NCBI RefSeq assembly: GCF_963678635.1 | Contig: NC_087063.1 | Span: 25,588,764-25,652,763 of the forward strand | Direction: 5' to 3' | Length of the DNA stretch: 64,000 nucleotides | From: Symsagittifera roscoffensis | Lineage: Eukaryota; Xenacoelomorpha; Acoela; Convolutidae | Part shown: positions 1-8,980 of the stretch, piece after piece | How positions within the stretch are numbered: the stretch's first letter is position 1 | Layout of the letters: each line of letters opens with the position of its first letter | The notes under the pieces: generated by a model | Database searches by the model: none | What the model was told of the DNA's origin: nothing | The model's input: only the letters and a program-made list of their open reading frames with translations | Program-made: the position numbers and the translations under genes

Positions 1-1114
1 TTTTGGCATATTGTTTACCAATGTGCCTCTCTCAAAAAAACTTTTGGCAGATTATGAAGCCTTTTGAATTTTAGAGGAGCTTCAAAAACCTATTACGGCA
101 TTCTATAAACTGCTCGATAATATTTTTAGAGATTTCCATTGATGTTTTTTTTCTGTTTTCTGAACCATCATTTAAAAACTGACCATTGCGTTGATGATTG
201 AAACTTTCAGTAATCTATCAGAAACGCAGGCTCATTTTAGTAGACCCTAATTTTTTCTACATAAGTTCATAAAAATTTTCATCAACTTTGGCAATCGAAA
301 ATGGAAATAATGCGCAATAAAAGCGCCGAAATCTTAATTTATGCGTCGTTTTGAGAAACAGTTTTTAAATTTTTTCCGTGTTGATCTCACACTCATGTTA
401 CAATTTCATCAATTCAGTGTGTAAAAAATTGCTCAACTTCCAATTTTTTTTTCCAATTTTTAAATATTGTTTCAGTGGTTTTTAAAACGAGTTTTGGTCT
501 GTCCTTCAGTTTCGAAGCTTCCAGATCATCAAAAAAAATGATTTAATTTAAAATTTTATGACAAGCATTTTTTCAATAAAAGAAAACAAAATTGAGCAAC
601 AAATTTTTGTCTTTTTTTGCAAAATCGTTTATCCTAATTCACATTTTAGAGGAAACAAACTTTTTGTAATCAAAACATTTAATTTTTTTTATTGGATAAC
701 GTAGTTTTATTGGATGACACGATTTGCTTATCATACAACTTCTAAGATTGAAAAATGCTTATCATAGACGTTTCGTACAAGTTTCTGTACATATGAACTC
801 GTAGTAAACGTTTATCCCATTTTTCGTGTGATATTATGCGCTTGAAGACCGTTTACATTCATATTCGATCATGTCCAGCTCCATAGGCGAACAAATCTTT
901 CATCAGATGGGAAGCCTTTTTGTCAAAAACAATGAACGTCCTAAGAGTTTGATTGCTTCGAGAACTGGTCAAATGTGGTTACAAAAAAACGCTAGCAAAA
1001 AATTTAAAAAAAAATATTTAAATGCAAACGCTTTCAAAATATTTTTAGGAAACACATCTAGGAACTAGAAAAAAAAGATTGCTTAAGATCTGTTTTTTCG
1101 TTGTTTAACGAGTA
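1..1114. other. AT-rich intergenic DNA, no gene recognised
   Basis: Long A and T runs, no recognisable coding sequence. A 65-codon open frame at 871-1068 is lysine/asparagine-rich with no family signature and no splice context, so I treat it as chance. Confidence 0.6.
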
Positions 1115-1122
1115 CCTGTAAC

Positions 1123-1309
1123 TTACCTGCTCCCCCCCAAAATTAGTAGAAAAATTTAGAAAAAGTAGAAAAATTTTAGGGTCGGTCGGCCAAAAGTGGA
1201 TTTCTTAAAAAGACCCAAAGGGGGGAGGGACCCTTTGGGTCGGCACGGTGTCAAATCCCTGAAGGGGAAGAGCGTCCGCCCCCCCCGCCCCCCTCTAAAT
1301 CCGCCCCTG
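1123..1309 (+). mobile_element. Short hAT-like non-autonomous element, copy 1
   Basis: A GC-rich island in AT-rich DNA ending in CTAAATCCGCCCCTG, the reverse complement of the CAGGGGYGGATTTAG terminus seen at 2414. It holds an internal perfect stem (GACCCAAAGGG / CCCTTTGGGTC) and a segment around TCAAATCCCTGAAGGGG that matches the minus strand of copy 2. Possible 8-bp target duplications are CCTGTAAC (1115-1122) and CCTGTAAG (1310-1317). The left end does not show the expected terminus clearly, so this copy may be truncated. CAGGGGCGGAT-type ends are typical of hAT-group non-autonomous elements. Confidence 0.45.
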
Positions 1310-1384
1310 CCTGTAAGTACCTCTTAGCATGATGTAAATCATTCTCCAAAAACTTTGAAATATTCTGAAGCCTTCTGTTTACAG

Positions 1385-1482
1385 CGAGTGATCCTTCCAG
1401 TAACGTGTGGCCCTATGACGTCCTTGCTGCTCCTAGAGAGACCACACCCGCCTGGGACAGTCATTCACAGCCCACACAAGTG
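1385..1482 (+). CDS. Isolated internal exon candidate, unknown gene
   Basis: A 98-bp GC-rich island is bounded by a pyrimidine-rich acceptor (TTCTGTTTACAG, ending 1384) and a donor (GTG|GTAAAA at 1483). Reading from 1387 it is open and encodes 32 residues rich in Pro, Ser, Thr and Trp (SDPSSNVWPYDVL...). Two leading bases finish a previous codon and the exon ends in phase 0. I do not recognise the protein family and see no partner exon nearby. It could be one exon of a gene with very long introns or a decayed exon; composition contrast with its surroundings is the main support. Confidence 0.35.
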
Positions 1483-2405
1483 GTAAAATTGGCGGCATAT
1501 TCTTTTTTATCAGCACCAATCAAACGTGTGCCGCCAGAGCTACCGGTACAATTACAGACAAAACTTATTCAATGTTTTATAGCCAAAATAAGATTAAGAG
1601 GAGTGTTATCTTCTCAAATTTTATAATTTAATTATTTTTGTTTGATAGCCAAAAAATGGGGGTTAGGAACTCAGACGACAAGCAAATTAGACGGCTCCAA
1701 GAAAACAAAATTTAGACAATAATATTTTCTTGCAAAACTAGCATTTTTGACAAAAAACAAAGAGTAAAAAAATTTATTGCTTAAAACAAAACTTCACAAT
1801 TACAAGAAATAGGTACATCAAAATAGTTATTATACATGACTTATAAAACATTAATGCGAATGTTATAATAGTTTTGAAATGCTGAAAATTATATAATTGC
1901 CTCATGTAAAAAAATGATTGGCATTTAAGTAAGCTCGAATGAAAATTAATTGGAGTCAGTAAACAAATTTCAGACACAATAGCAATACAATTACGTCTAA
2001 CTTACCATATATGTAGCTATAAATTCATTTTTTGGTAACGTCCAAATTGCTTGTCGTCCAGTTTCTTAGAGCCTCCAAAAAATTTTTTGTTTCGACTTTC
2101 GATAAAAACGAGGGAATATTTTTGACGTAATATATTTTTTATCAATTGTTTTTGTTGTCCTGAGCACAAACTCGAAAAGAACTTACACCTGTGATTATGT
2201 TTCGTAAAGTTATGAGGGTTGAAAAATTGCCAATTTTGCCAATTTGGGACAAGTAATGTGCGATATATTTCGCGGTATTAACGCGTAAGCAGTAGGTTGA
2301 ATTATTCTTAGAATTTGTTCCAAATTGAACTTAGACCAGCTATTCTTAATACTTTATTTATTTTGTTGTCTATGTGAGATATATTTCACTTTGTACTTTA
2401 CATAG
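1483..2405. other. AT-rich non-coding stretch
   Basis: No coding signature. It would be intronic if the exon candidate at 1385-1482 is real. Short open frames here are AT-rich and unsupported. Confidence 0.5.
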
Positions 2406-2413
2406 CGTGTGTG

Positions 2414-2832
2414 CAGGGGTGGATTTAGGGGAGTGGCCGGAGGGAAGCTTACGGCTCCCCTTCTGTCAGGGATTCGACCCTTCACCAACCAAAGAGCCCC
2501 CTTTGATATTATTTTAGGACATCCATTTTTGGCCAAACAACCCTAACCCTTTTCTAAAGACGCCTTTCCTTGGGCACCAATAAAAATTAATTTTTAAGGG
2601 GATCTTGCGCGAAAAAAAAAACGTTTTTTGGTCAAAGTTTTCCAAAAAATGCCCAAAAAGGCATTTTTGACCTGTTTTTTGAAAGTTTGCCTGCTGCGCC
2701 ATTTTTGGCGTCTAAATACAGTCTCCATAGTGTTCTGGGAGCGTTCGGAAATTCAATTCTTTCGAACAAAAAAACTCAAAAAACTTTGGAAACCCGCCAC
2801 ACCCCCTCGAGAAAATCCTAGATCCTGCCCTG
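2414..2832 (-). mobile_element. hAT-like non-autonomous element, copy 2 (419 bp)
   Basis: Both ends are visible: CAGGGGTGGATTTAGG at the left and, reading inward from the right, CAGGGCAGGATCTAGG, an imperfect terminal inverted repeat of about 16 bp. The flanking octamers CGTGTGTG (2406-2413) and CGTAGATG (2833-2840) agree at 6 of 8 positions, consistent with an aged 8-bp target duplication of the hAT type. The minus strand of its left part matches the element at 1123-1309. No transposase is encoded. Confidence 0.55.
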
Positions 2833-2840
2833 CGTAGATG

Positions 2841-3255
2841 GAGGACAATTAAAAAAAATCGTATTTTTTTAAATCCGTTATATTTGTGTCAGATTTGATC
2901 ACTATTCCATGAATTGAAAATGCGGCAAAACACTCTGGGATTTGCCCTGATATGAGCGGTTAGTACTGTTGCTCTAAAAAATACCAAATGTTAAAAATAT
3001 ATTTTTATAAACCACAATCACTTCATTTGAAGATAACGTTTCCAGTTTTTCAATTTTTTTTTGGTTTGCCCGGCAGTTTGAATCAGCACTCTACTTTACA
3101 CGTTAGCATATACAGCCAAGCTGCAACCAACTGATTCCCGCTCGGCTGTGTATGTTTATGGTATATAGCTCCGTTGCTGTATGGCGATAATCGACGAATA
3201 AATGTTTTAAGCTATTGATTTTAATGAATCAGCGTAATAGCATCACGCACCATTT
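2841..3255. other. AT-rich non-coding stretch before the tandem duplication
   Basis: Nothing recognisable. A short GC-richer patch at about 3110-3180 has no open frame of note. Confidence 0.5.
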
Positions 3256-3496
3256 CAGCCGACCAACTTTTCTCGAGAAAAAATAGCTCGCAAGAAAAAA
3301 TAACTCGTAAAACAAGACAAAACTTATAAATTAGCATCAACAGCAACACGCAAAACGCGATAATTCGAATAAACTTGTAAGATAATTTCCTAATTACCCT
3401 TAAGCTAAAAGCCGCAATCACCCCTAAAAATCTGTCAAGTTTGAACTTAACATTATATAATTATAGAGGAAAGATATCAATCTTTATGTTCGTTCA

Positions 3497-4400
3497 ATGC
3501 CAAAAATTGAGTCCAAAATCTCCATTGGACTAATAAATAAGTCATCAATTCGTTTTCTAAATAAGTTTCTACTCATGCGAATTATTTTCCAATTAACTAC
3601 AAGCCAGCGCGGAAAACGAATCATGATCTTTGAAGATTTAAAAATTATTGAGGTTCGAATTAAGGAAAAAAAACCGGATAAGAATTTGGAGATGCTCAAA
3701 AAGACCTTGCAACAAGCTTTTTGAGCGTTGCGTGAAATTAACCCTCTACTGGAGCCAACAGAAGTTGTTATTAAATTTGAAAAAGCAGCAATTTTAGATT
3801 TCAAATCCACAACGTCTCTAAAAAGATGCTTTTTATTTTTTGAGCAGCTCAATTGGCAAAAATATGAATTAAAACCAGCAGTTGAATACAGAAAAGACAA
3901 AGAGTAAAGAAAAAACGAAATCCTTTATTGCGCTGGCTCTTATTCCTGATTGCGACTTGAAGTTGGCACAAGAAGCTCTTCATGTCACAACAACTAATAA
4001 TGAGCAACTTCGGTCATTTTTCGATTATTTCACAAAACTGTGGGTGGCGGAGTATACACGTGGAATTCTAGAAAAATATCCAGAATTCAAACCAGCCAAA
4101 TGGAATCAGTTCAACAATGCGATAAAGGAAAACCAAAAAAGTGACGATTCGGTCGAAGGATGGCATTGAGTTTCTCATTTAGGAATGGGTTATGCTCATT
4201 CCACAGTATCAAAACTCATTCAGCAAACAAGGAAGAAACGCAATTTAACCGAAAATTGCTTCATTCGGTTGAAATCCGGGAAATTCCTATAAAGGTCCCA
4301 AAATTGAACAATTGCAACAAAGGATACCAGTAACGTTTATAAATGATCAAAACAAGAATAATTGTTACAGACCTAATTTTGCACTGGAAGCCTTTTATAT
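3497..4400 (+). pseudogene. MULE-type transposase remnant, copy A
   Basis: The stretch carries the signature of the Mutator-like (MULE) transposases common in animal genomes: ALIPDCDLKLAQEALH, LRSFFDYFTKLWV, FKPAKWNQFNNAI and the diagnostic SDDSVEGWH box (ending 4169; family consensus close to PRTNNSVEGWH). After it, similarity continues through GYAHSTVSKLIQQ. The region is broken by stop codons and frame changes: one frame covers 3497-3724, another about 3725-3906, and the part with the VEGWH box lies in 3882-4169 and then stops. Upstream residues (IFEDLKIIEVRIKEKKPDK) are unassigned. It is non-functional as it stands. Confidence 0.7.
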
Positions 4401-4928
4401 CATAGAAGTTTTGTCGTTTCAAAAGCCTTGTTGTTTGAAAACATTTTTGTTTCACATTTAGACAAAAAAAACCTAAAATTTTTCCGAATTTTATACGTTT
4501 TATCGTTTTTTTTGCGAGTTGTCTTTTGTTGCAAGTTGTCGCGGTTCCAAATTTTTCTCTCTATTGCGACCGAAATAAGTTCTTTCCAACCTTTGTCTGC
4601 GACTAACTTTTCAGCTATAGAGACCGAGATACGTTTTTCCAGATTTTGTCCGCGACTTTGAATCCTGTCCAGACTCTGGATTTTTGGTGAGCGGAATTAA
4701 TATAGGCAAGACTGAAAAAGCCGAAAAATAAATCGCGGATCATGACCCGGGAAGTCAGTAATGGGCTCCGATAATATATTTTTTTCAGTCTTATTTTCAT
4801 AGATCATCAAAAATATCAACGTTTCCAGAAAACTAAACTGGAAAGTGGTTAGAATATTAGTATATTCATTAAATTAAATTAACTTTGATGAGCTATGTTT
4901 AGTCAATTTTTATTTTTTGCTATTTCAG

Positions 4929-5120
4929 CCAGTTATAACGACATCCTTAGCCATCATTAAAAAACCAGTGACTCAGTACCCTGACTTTGAGGAAGTCCAA
5001 AGCTGGACGCCTCCGAAACGAGGACTTGCTTATTTCGCCGAAATTAGCTCACACGTCAACTCAATTCCCTTTATCTGCCTGTTGTTTCACCATAAGTCAA
5101 ATCTTGGTTTTGGAAGATAA
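4929..5120 (+). CDS. Exon-like block behind a splice acceptor, copy A
   Basis: A strong acceptor (TTTTTTGCTATTTCAG, ending 4928) is followed by a GC-richer open block encoding PVITTSLAIIKKPVTQ...WTPPKRGLAYFAEISSHV... up to a stop at 5118. The near-identical copy at 7416-7607 keeps the frame open while differing at several codons (for example EEVQSW versus EAVQNW). I do not recognise the protein; it may be a terminal exon of the gene or transposon to which the MULE-like region belonged. Confidence 0.4.
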   Translation, partial: PVITTSLAIIKKPVTQYPDFEEVQSWTPPKRGLAYFAEISSHVNSIPFICLLFHHKSNLGFGR

Positions 5121-5975
5121 TTATGATAGTTCTGATCGAGTTCTTTATTTCATCTTTTTATTTGATAATTGCTAATTAAAATCTTTCCAAGTGTCTTCAA
5201 GCAAGTATGCTTCAGGTTTTTTTTTGTAGAACATCGAGATAAAAATAAAAAGGAATTAAAATTTTGGGTTTTTCATGGAATTATGATTTTTTTAGTAGAA
5301 GTTCAGATACAAAATAAACAACTGATCTGAACTGACTCCCGAGACTCCAAGACAAATACAGCCCACAGCAACATGTCATTCTACCAAACCTCCTGGTCCT
5401 TCCAGGAAACTCTGAAAAAAAAACTATCGCTGATTTTAGTTCAGGTTGTACACTATTTTGGTATTTTTTGATAGCGACTTTTATGGTAGTTTTGGTGAGC
5501 AAAAGTCAGGTCTTCTATCCTATAAACTACCCTGCCCCCATAGCAACGTGGAAAGTGCGCGATCGTTACAAGGTGCAAAACTCACATTTACTTAATTTGT
5601 GAGATTCTCCACCATAGGTGGCGTAGGAGATAAATTAACAAGATTCCGACGAATTTCCAGACAAAATAAGGAGAAATGAATTCTAAAAAAACATCATTGA
5701 CAAAAAAGTATCTTCAAATAATTGAAAATGAAAACAGCCGACCAACTTTTCTCGAGGCAAAATAGCTCGGAAGAAAAAATAACTCGTAAAACAAGACAAA
5801 ACGTATAAATTAGCATCAACAGCAACACGCAAAACGCGATAATTCGAATAAACTTGTAAGATAATTTCCTAATTACCCTTAAGCTAAAAGCCGCAATCAC
5901 CCCTAAAAATCTGTCAAGTTTGAACTTAACATTATATAATTATAGAGGAAAGATATCAATCTTTATGTTCGTTCA

Positions 5976-6880
5976 ATACCAAAAATTGAGTCCAAAATCT
6001 CCATTGGACTAATAAATAAGTCATCAATTCGTTTTCTAAATAAGTTTCTACTCATGCGAATTATTTTCCAATTAACTACAAGCCAGCGCGGAAAACGAAT
6101 CATGATCTTTGAAGATTTAAAAATTATTGAGGTTCGAATTAAGGAAAAAAAACCGGATAAGATTTTGGAGATGCTCAAAAAGACCTTGCAACAAGTTTTT
6201 TGAGCGTTGCGTGAAATTAACCCTCTACTGGAGCCAACAGAAGTTGTTATTAAATTCGAAAATGCAGCAATTTTAGATTTCAAATCCACAACGTCTCTAA
6301 AAGGATGCTTTTTCTATTTTGAGCAGGTCAATTGGCAAAAATATGAAATAAAACCAGCAGTTGAATACAGAAAAGACAAAGAGCGAAGAAAAAAACGAAA
6401 TCCTTTATTGCGCTGGCTCTTATTCCTGATTGCGACTTGAAGTTGGCACAAGAAGCTCTTCATGCCACAACAACTGATAATGAGCAGCTCAGGTCATTTT
6501 TCGATTATTTCACAAAAATGTGGGTGGCGGAGTATACACATGGAATTCTACGAAAATATCCAGAATTCAAACCAGCCAAATGGAATTAGTTCAACAATGC
6601 GATAAAGGAAAACCAAAAAAAGTGACAATTCAGTCGAAGGATGGCATTGAGTTTCTCATTTAGGAATGGGTTATGCTCACTCCACAGTATCAAAACTCAT
6701 TCAGCAAACAAGGAAGAAACGCAAATTAACCGAAAATTGCTTCATTCGGTTGAAACCCGGGAAATTCCTATAAAGGTCCCAAAATTGAACAATTGCAACA
6801 AAAGATACCAGTAACGCTTATAAATTATCAAAACAAGAATAATTGTTACAGACCTAATTTTGCAGCTGGAAGCCTTTTAT
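5976..6880 (+). pseudogene. MULE-type transposase remnant, copy B
   Basis: Same content as the copy at 3497, with the VEGWH box ending near 6650 and the same GYAHSTVSKLIQQ continuation. It carries its own differences, including a stop in the FKPAKWN block and an extra base before the VEGWH box. Both copies are therefore dead and were probably already so when duplicated. Confidence 0.7.
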
Positions 6881-7415
6881 ATCATAGAAATTTTGTCGTT
6901 TCAAAAGCCTTGTTGTTTGAACACATTTTTGTTTCACATTTAGATAAAAGAAAAATCTAATTTTTTTCCGAATTTTATACGAATTATCGTTTTTTTTTTG
7001 CGAGTTGTCTTTTGTTGCAAGTTGTCGCGGTTCCAAATTTTTCTCTCTGTTGCGACCGAAATAAGTTCTTTCCAACCTTTGTCTGCGACTAACTTTTCAG
7101 CTATAGAGACCGAGATACGTTTTTCCAGATTTTGTCCGCGACTTTGAATCCTGTCCAGACTCTGGATTTTTGGTGAGCGGAATTAACATAGGCAAGACTG
7201 AAAAAGCCGAAAAATAAATCGCGGATCATGACCCGGGAAGTCAGTAATGGGCTCCGATAATATATTTTTTTTCAGTCTAATTTTCAAAGATCATCAAAAA
7301 TATCAACGTTTCCAGAAAACTAAACTGAAAAGTGGTTAGAATATTAGTATATTCATTAAATTAAATTAACTTTGATGAGCTATGTTTAGTCAATCTTTAT
7401 TTTTTGCTATTTCAG

Positions 7416-7607
7416 CCAGTTATAACGACATCCTTAGCCATCATTAAAAAACCAGTGACTCAGGACCCCGACTTTGAGGCAGTCCAAAACTGGACGCCTC
7501 CGAAACGAGGACTCGCTTACTTCGCCGAAATTAGCTCACACGTCAACTCAATTCCCTTTATCTGCCTGTTGTTTTGCCATAAGTCAGATCTTGGTTTTGT
7601 AAGATAA
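7416..7607 (+). CDS. Exon-like block behind a splice acceptor, copy B
   Basis: Duplicate of 4929-5120 with the acceptor preserved (ends 7415) and the frame open to the same relative stop. Substitutions between the copies include both silent and replacement changes. Function unknown. Confidence 0.4.
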   Translation, partial: PVITTSLAIIKKPVTQDPDFEAVQNWTPPKRGLAYFAEISSHVNSIPFICLLFCHKSDLGFVR

Positions 7608-8159
7608 TTATGATAGTTCTGATCGAGTTCTTTATTTAATCTTTTTATTTGATAATTGCTAATTAAAATCTTTCCAAGTGTCTTCAAGCAAGTATGCTTC
7701 AGGTTTCTTTTGTAGAACATCGAGATAAAGATAAAAAGGAATTGAAATTTTGGGTTTTTCATGGAATTATGATTTTTTTTAGTAGTAGTTCAGATACAAA
7801 ATAAACAATTGATCTGAACTGACTCCCGAGACCCCAGGACAAATACAGCCCGCAGCAACATGTCATTCTACCAAACCTCCTGGTCCTTCCAGGAAACTCT
7901 GAAAAAAAAGATCGCTGATTTTTTTCAGGTAGTACACTATTTTGGTATTTTTTGATAGCGAATTTTATGGTAGTTTTGGTGAGCAAAAGTCAGGTCTTCT
8001 ATCCTATAAACTACCCTGCCCCCATAGCAACGTGGAAAGTGCGCGATCGTTACAAGGTCCAAAACTCACATTTACTTAATTTGTGAGATTCTCCACCATA
8101 GGTGGCGTAGGAGATAAATTAACAAGATTCTGACGATGTTCCAGACAAAATAAGGAGAA

Positions 8160-8348
8160 ATGAATTCTAAAAAAACATCATTGACAAAAAATTATCTTCA
8201 AATAATTGAAAATAAAAAACAACTGCGTAAAACGCTGAAGGAAAGCCGTAAAACGGTATCAGGCAGAATCGAACTTGATAAAAAGGAGACCAGTGACAAA
8301 CCAGATGCTTCCTCTAGTCTAACAAGTCTAAACTTTGTTCAAGTGTGA
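8160..8348 (+). CDS. Short N-terminal exon candidate, Lys/Ser-rich, unknown
   Basis: An ATG in good context (GGAGAAATGAATTC) opens a 62-codon frame rich in Lys, Ser and Thr (MNSKKTSLTKNYLQIIENKK...). Upstream lies a GC-richer, promoter-like segment (about 8000-8110) shared with unit A. The truncated twin starts at 5676. The frame ends without a clear donor, so it may be a short protein, a first exon, or part of the decayed transposon. Confidence 0.3.
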   Translation: MNSKKTSLTKNYLQIIENKKQLRKTLKESRKTVSGRIELDKKETSDKPDASSSLTSLNFVQV

Positions 8349-8960
8349 TTTATGGGAAGCACAAACACTATCATATGAGTGACAGAGTGAGTACCTGTTT
8401 TCTTAAAATCTGAGATTATCATTAATTTTTTTTATCCGTCGGAGTCTCATAACCTACATATATTTCTAAAAATAGTGCTCCTCCAAGACGGGTTCAAGAA
8501 AAAACTCTCCTCATTTGTCTCATTTCTTTGTTTCAAAAAAGATGAAACGTTTATGGTCCCAGTTTATGGTCCCCGAAACGAAGAGTTCGGAATTGTGCCT
8601 ATTTACCAGCAGCCGCTCATAACTGTTTTATCAACGCCGGTGTGATTTCTTACAAAGCGTGCTTCATGCCTTTTGAACAAGATGAGAACGAAAAATAGCC
8701 GGAGCGTTTCACTGTCGATTTGTCTCTTTGTTACTTTTTCATTCTGCGGTCTGCAGCTTTTACTGTAGTCAAACATCGCTGATTGCTTTCAAATTGAACT
8801 ACGTTTTGTTGCTAAGCTAAATCGTGTGCTTTTTCGTCAAAAATAAAGCATTAAAAGTACTACAACGTGTTTTTATTTTATAGAACCATCGTTTTAAAAA
8901 GATCAAAATTTAACATAAAAACTTCACTTCTTTGATCAAAATCCTATTTTATGATCGGAA
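8349..8960. other. Intergenic / possible upstream region of the CCDC81-like gene
   Basis: Non-coding. It probably contains the promoter and any 5' untranslated exon of the downstream gene, but I cannot point to a TATA box or a donor with confidence. AATAAA occurs at about 8843 in a location that could serve an upstream transcript. Confidence 0.4.
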
Positions 8961-8975
8961 CTTAACTGTTTCCAG
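8961..8975 (+). promoter_or_regulatory. Splice acceptor just before the CCDC81-like ATG
   Basis: CTTAACTGTTTCCAG ends five bases before the start codon. It contains a branch-point-like CTTAAC and a short pyrimidine tract. It suggests either a 5'-UTR intron or a trans-splice (spliced-leader) acceptor; the sequence alone cannot separate these. Confidence 0.5.
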
Positions 8976-8980
8976 TTTCA

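Larger units (their letters stand above)
3256..5734 (+). repeat. 2.48-kb tandem duplication, unit A
   Basis: The stretch from CAGCCGACCAACTTTTC (3256) to ATTGAAAATGAAAA (5734) is repeated immediately downstream with few changes (period 2479 bp). The unit contains the MULE-like remnant, an exon-like block with a splice acceptor (4929-5120), and a start-codon region at 5676 cut by the junction. High identity over AT-rich non-coding DNA points to a recent duplication. Confidence 0.9.
5735..8216 (+). repeat. 2.48-kb tandem duplication, unit B
   Basis: Second copy of the unit at 3256. It joins unit A inside the ATGAATTCTAAAAAAAC start-codon segment, which in unit A is cut after about 55 bases but continues in unit B. 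The duplication therefore has its right breakpoint inside that segment. Confidence 0.9.

Noticed and set aside
871-1068. 65-codon frame in AT-rich DNA
   Set aside because: Low-complexity Lys/Asn-rich composition, no similarity, no splice sites.
2454-2500. tRNA-type B box (GGTCGAATCCC on the minus strand) suggesting a tRNA gene or SINE
   Set aside because: No A box at the right distance and no cloverleaf; the segment belongs to the hAT-like element.
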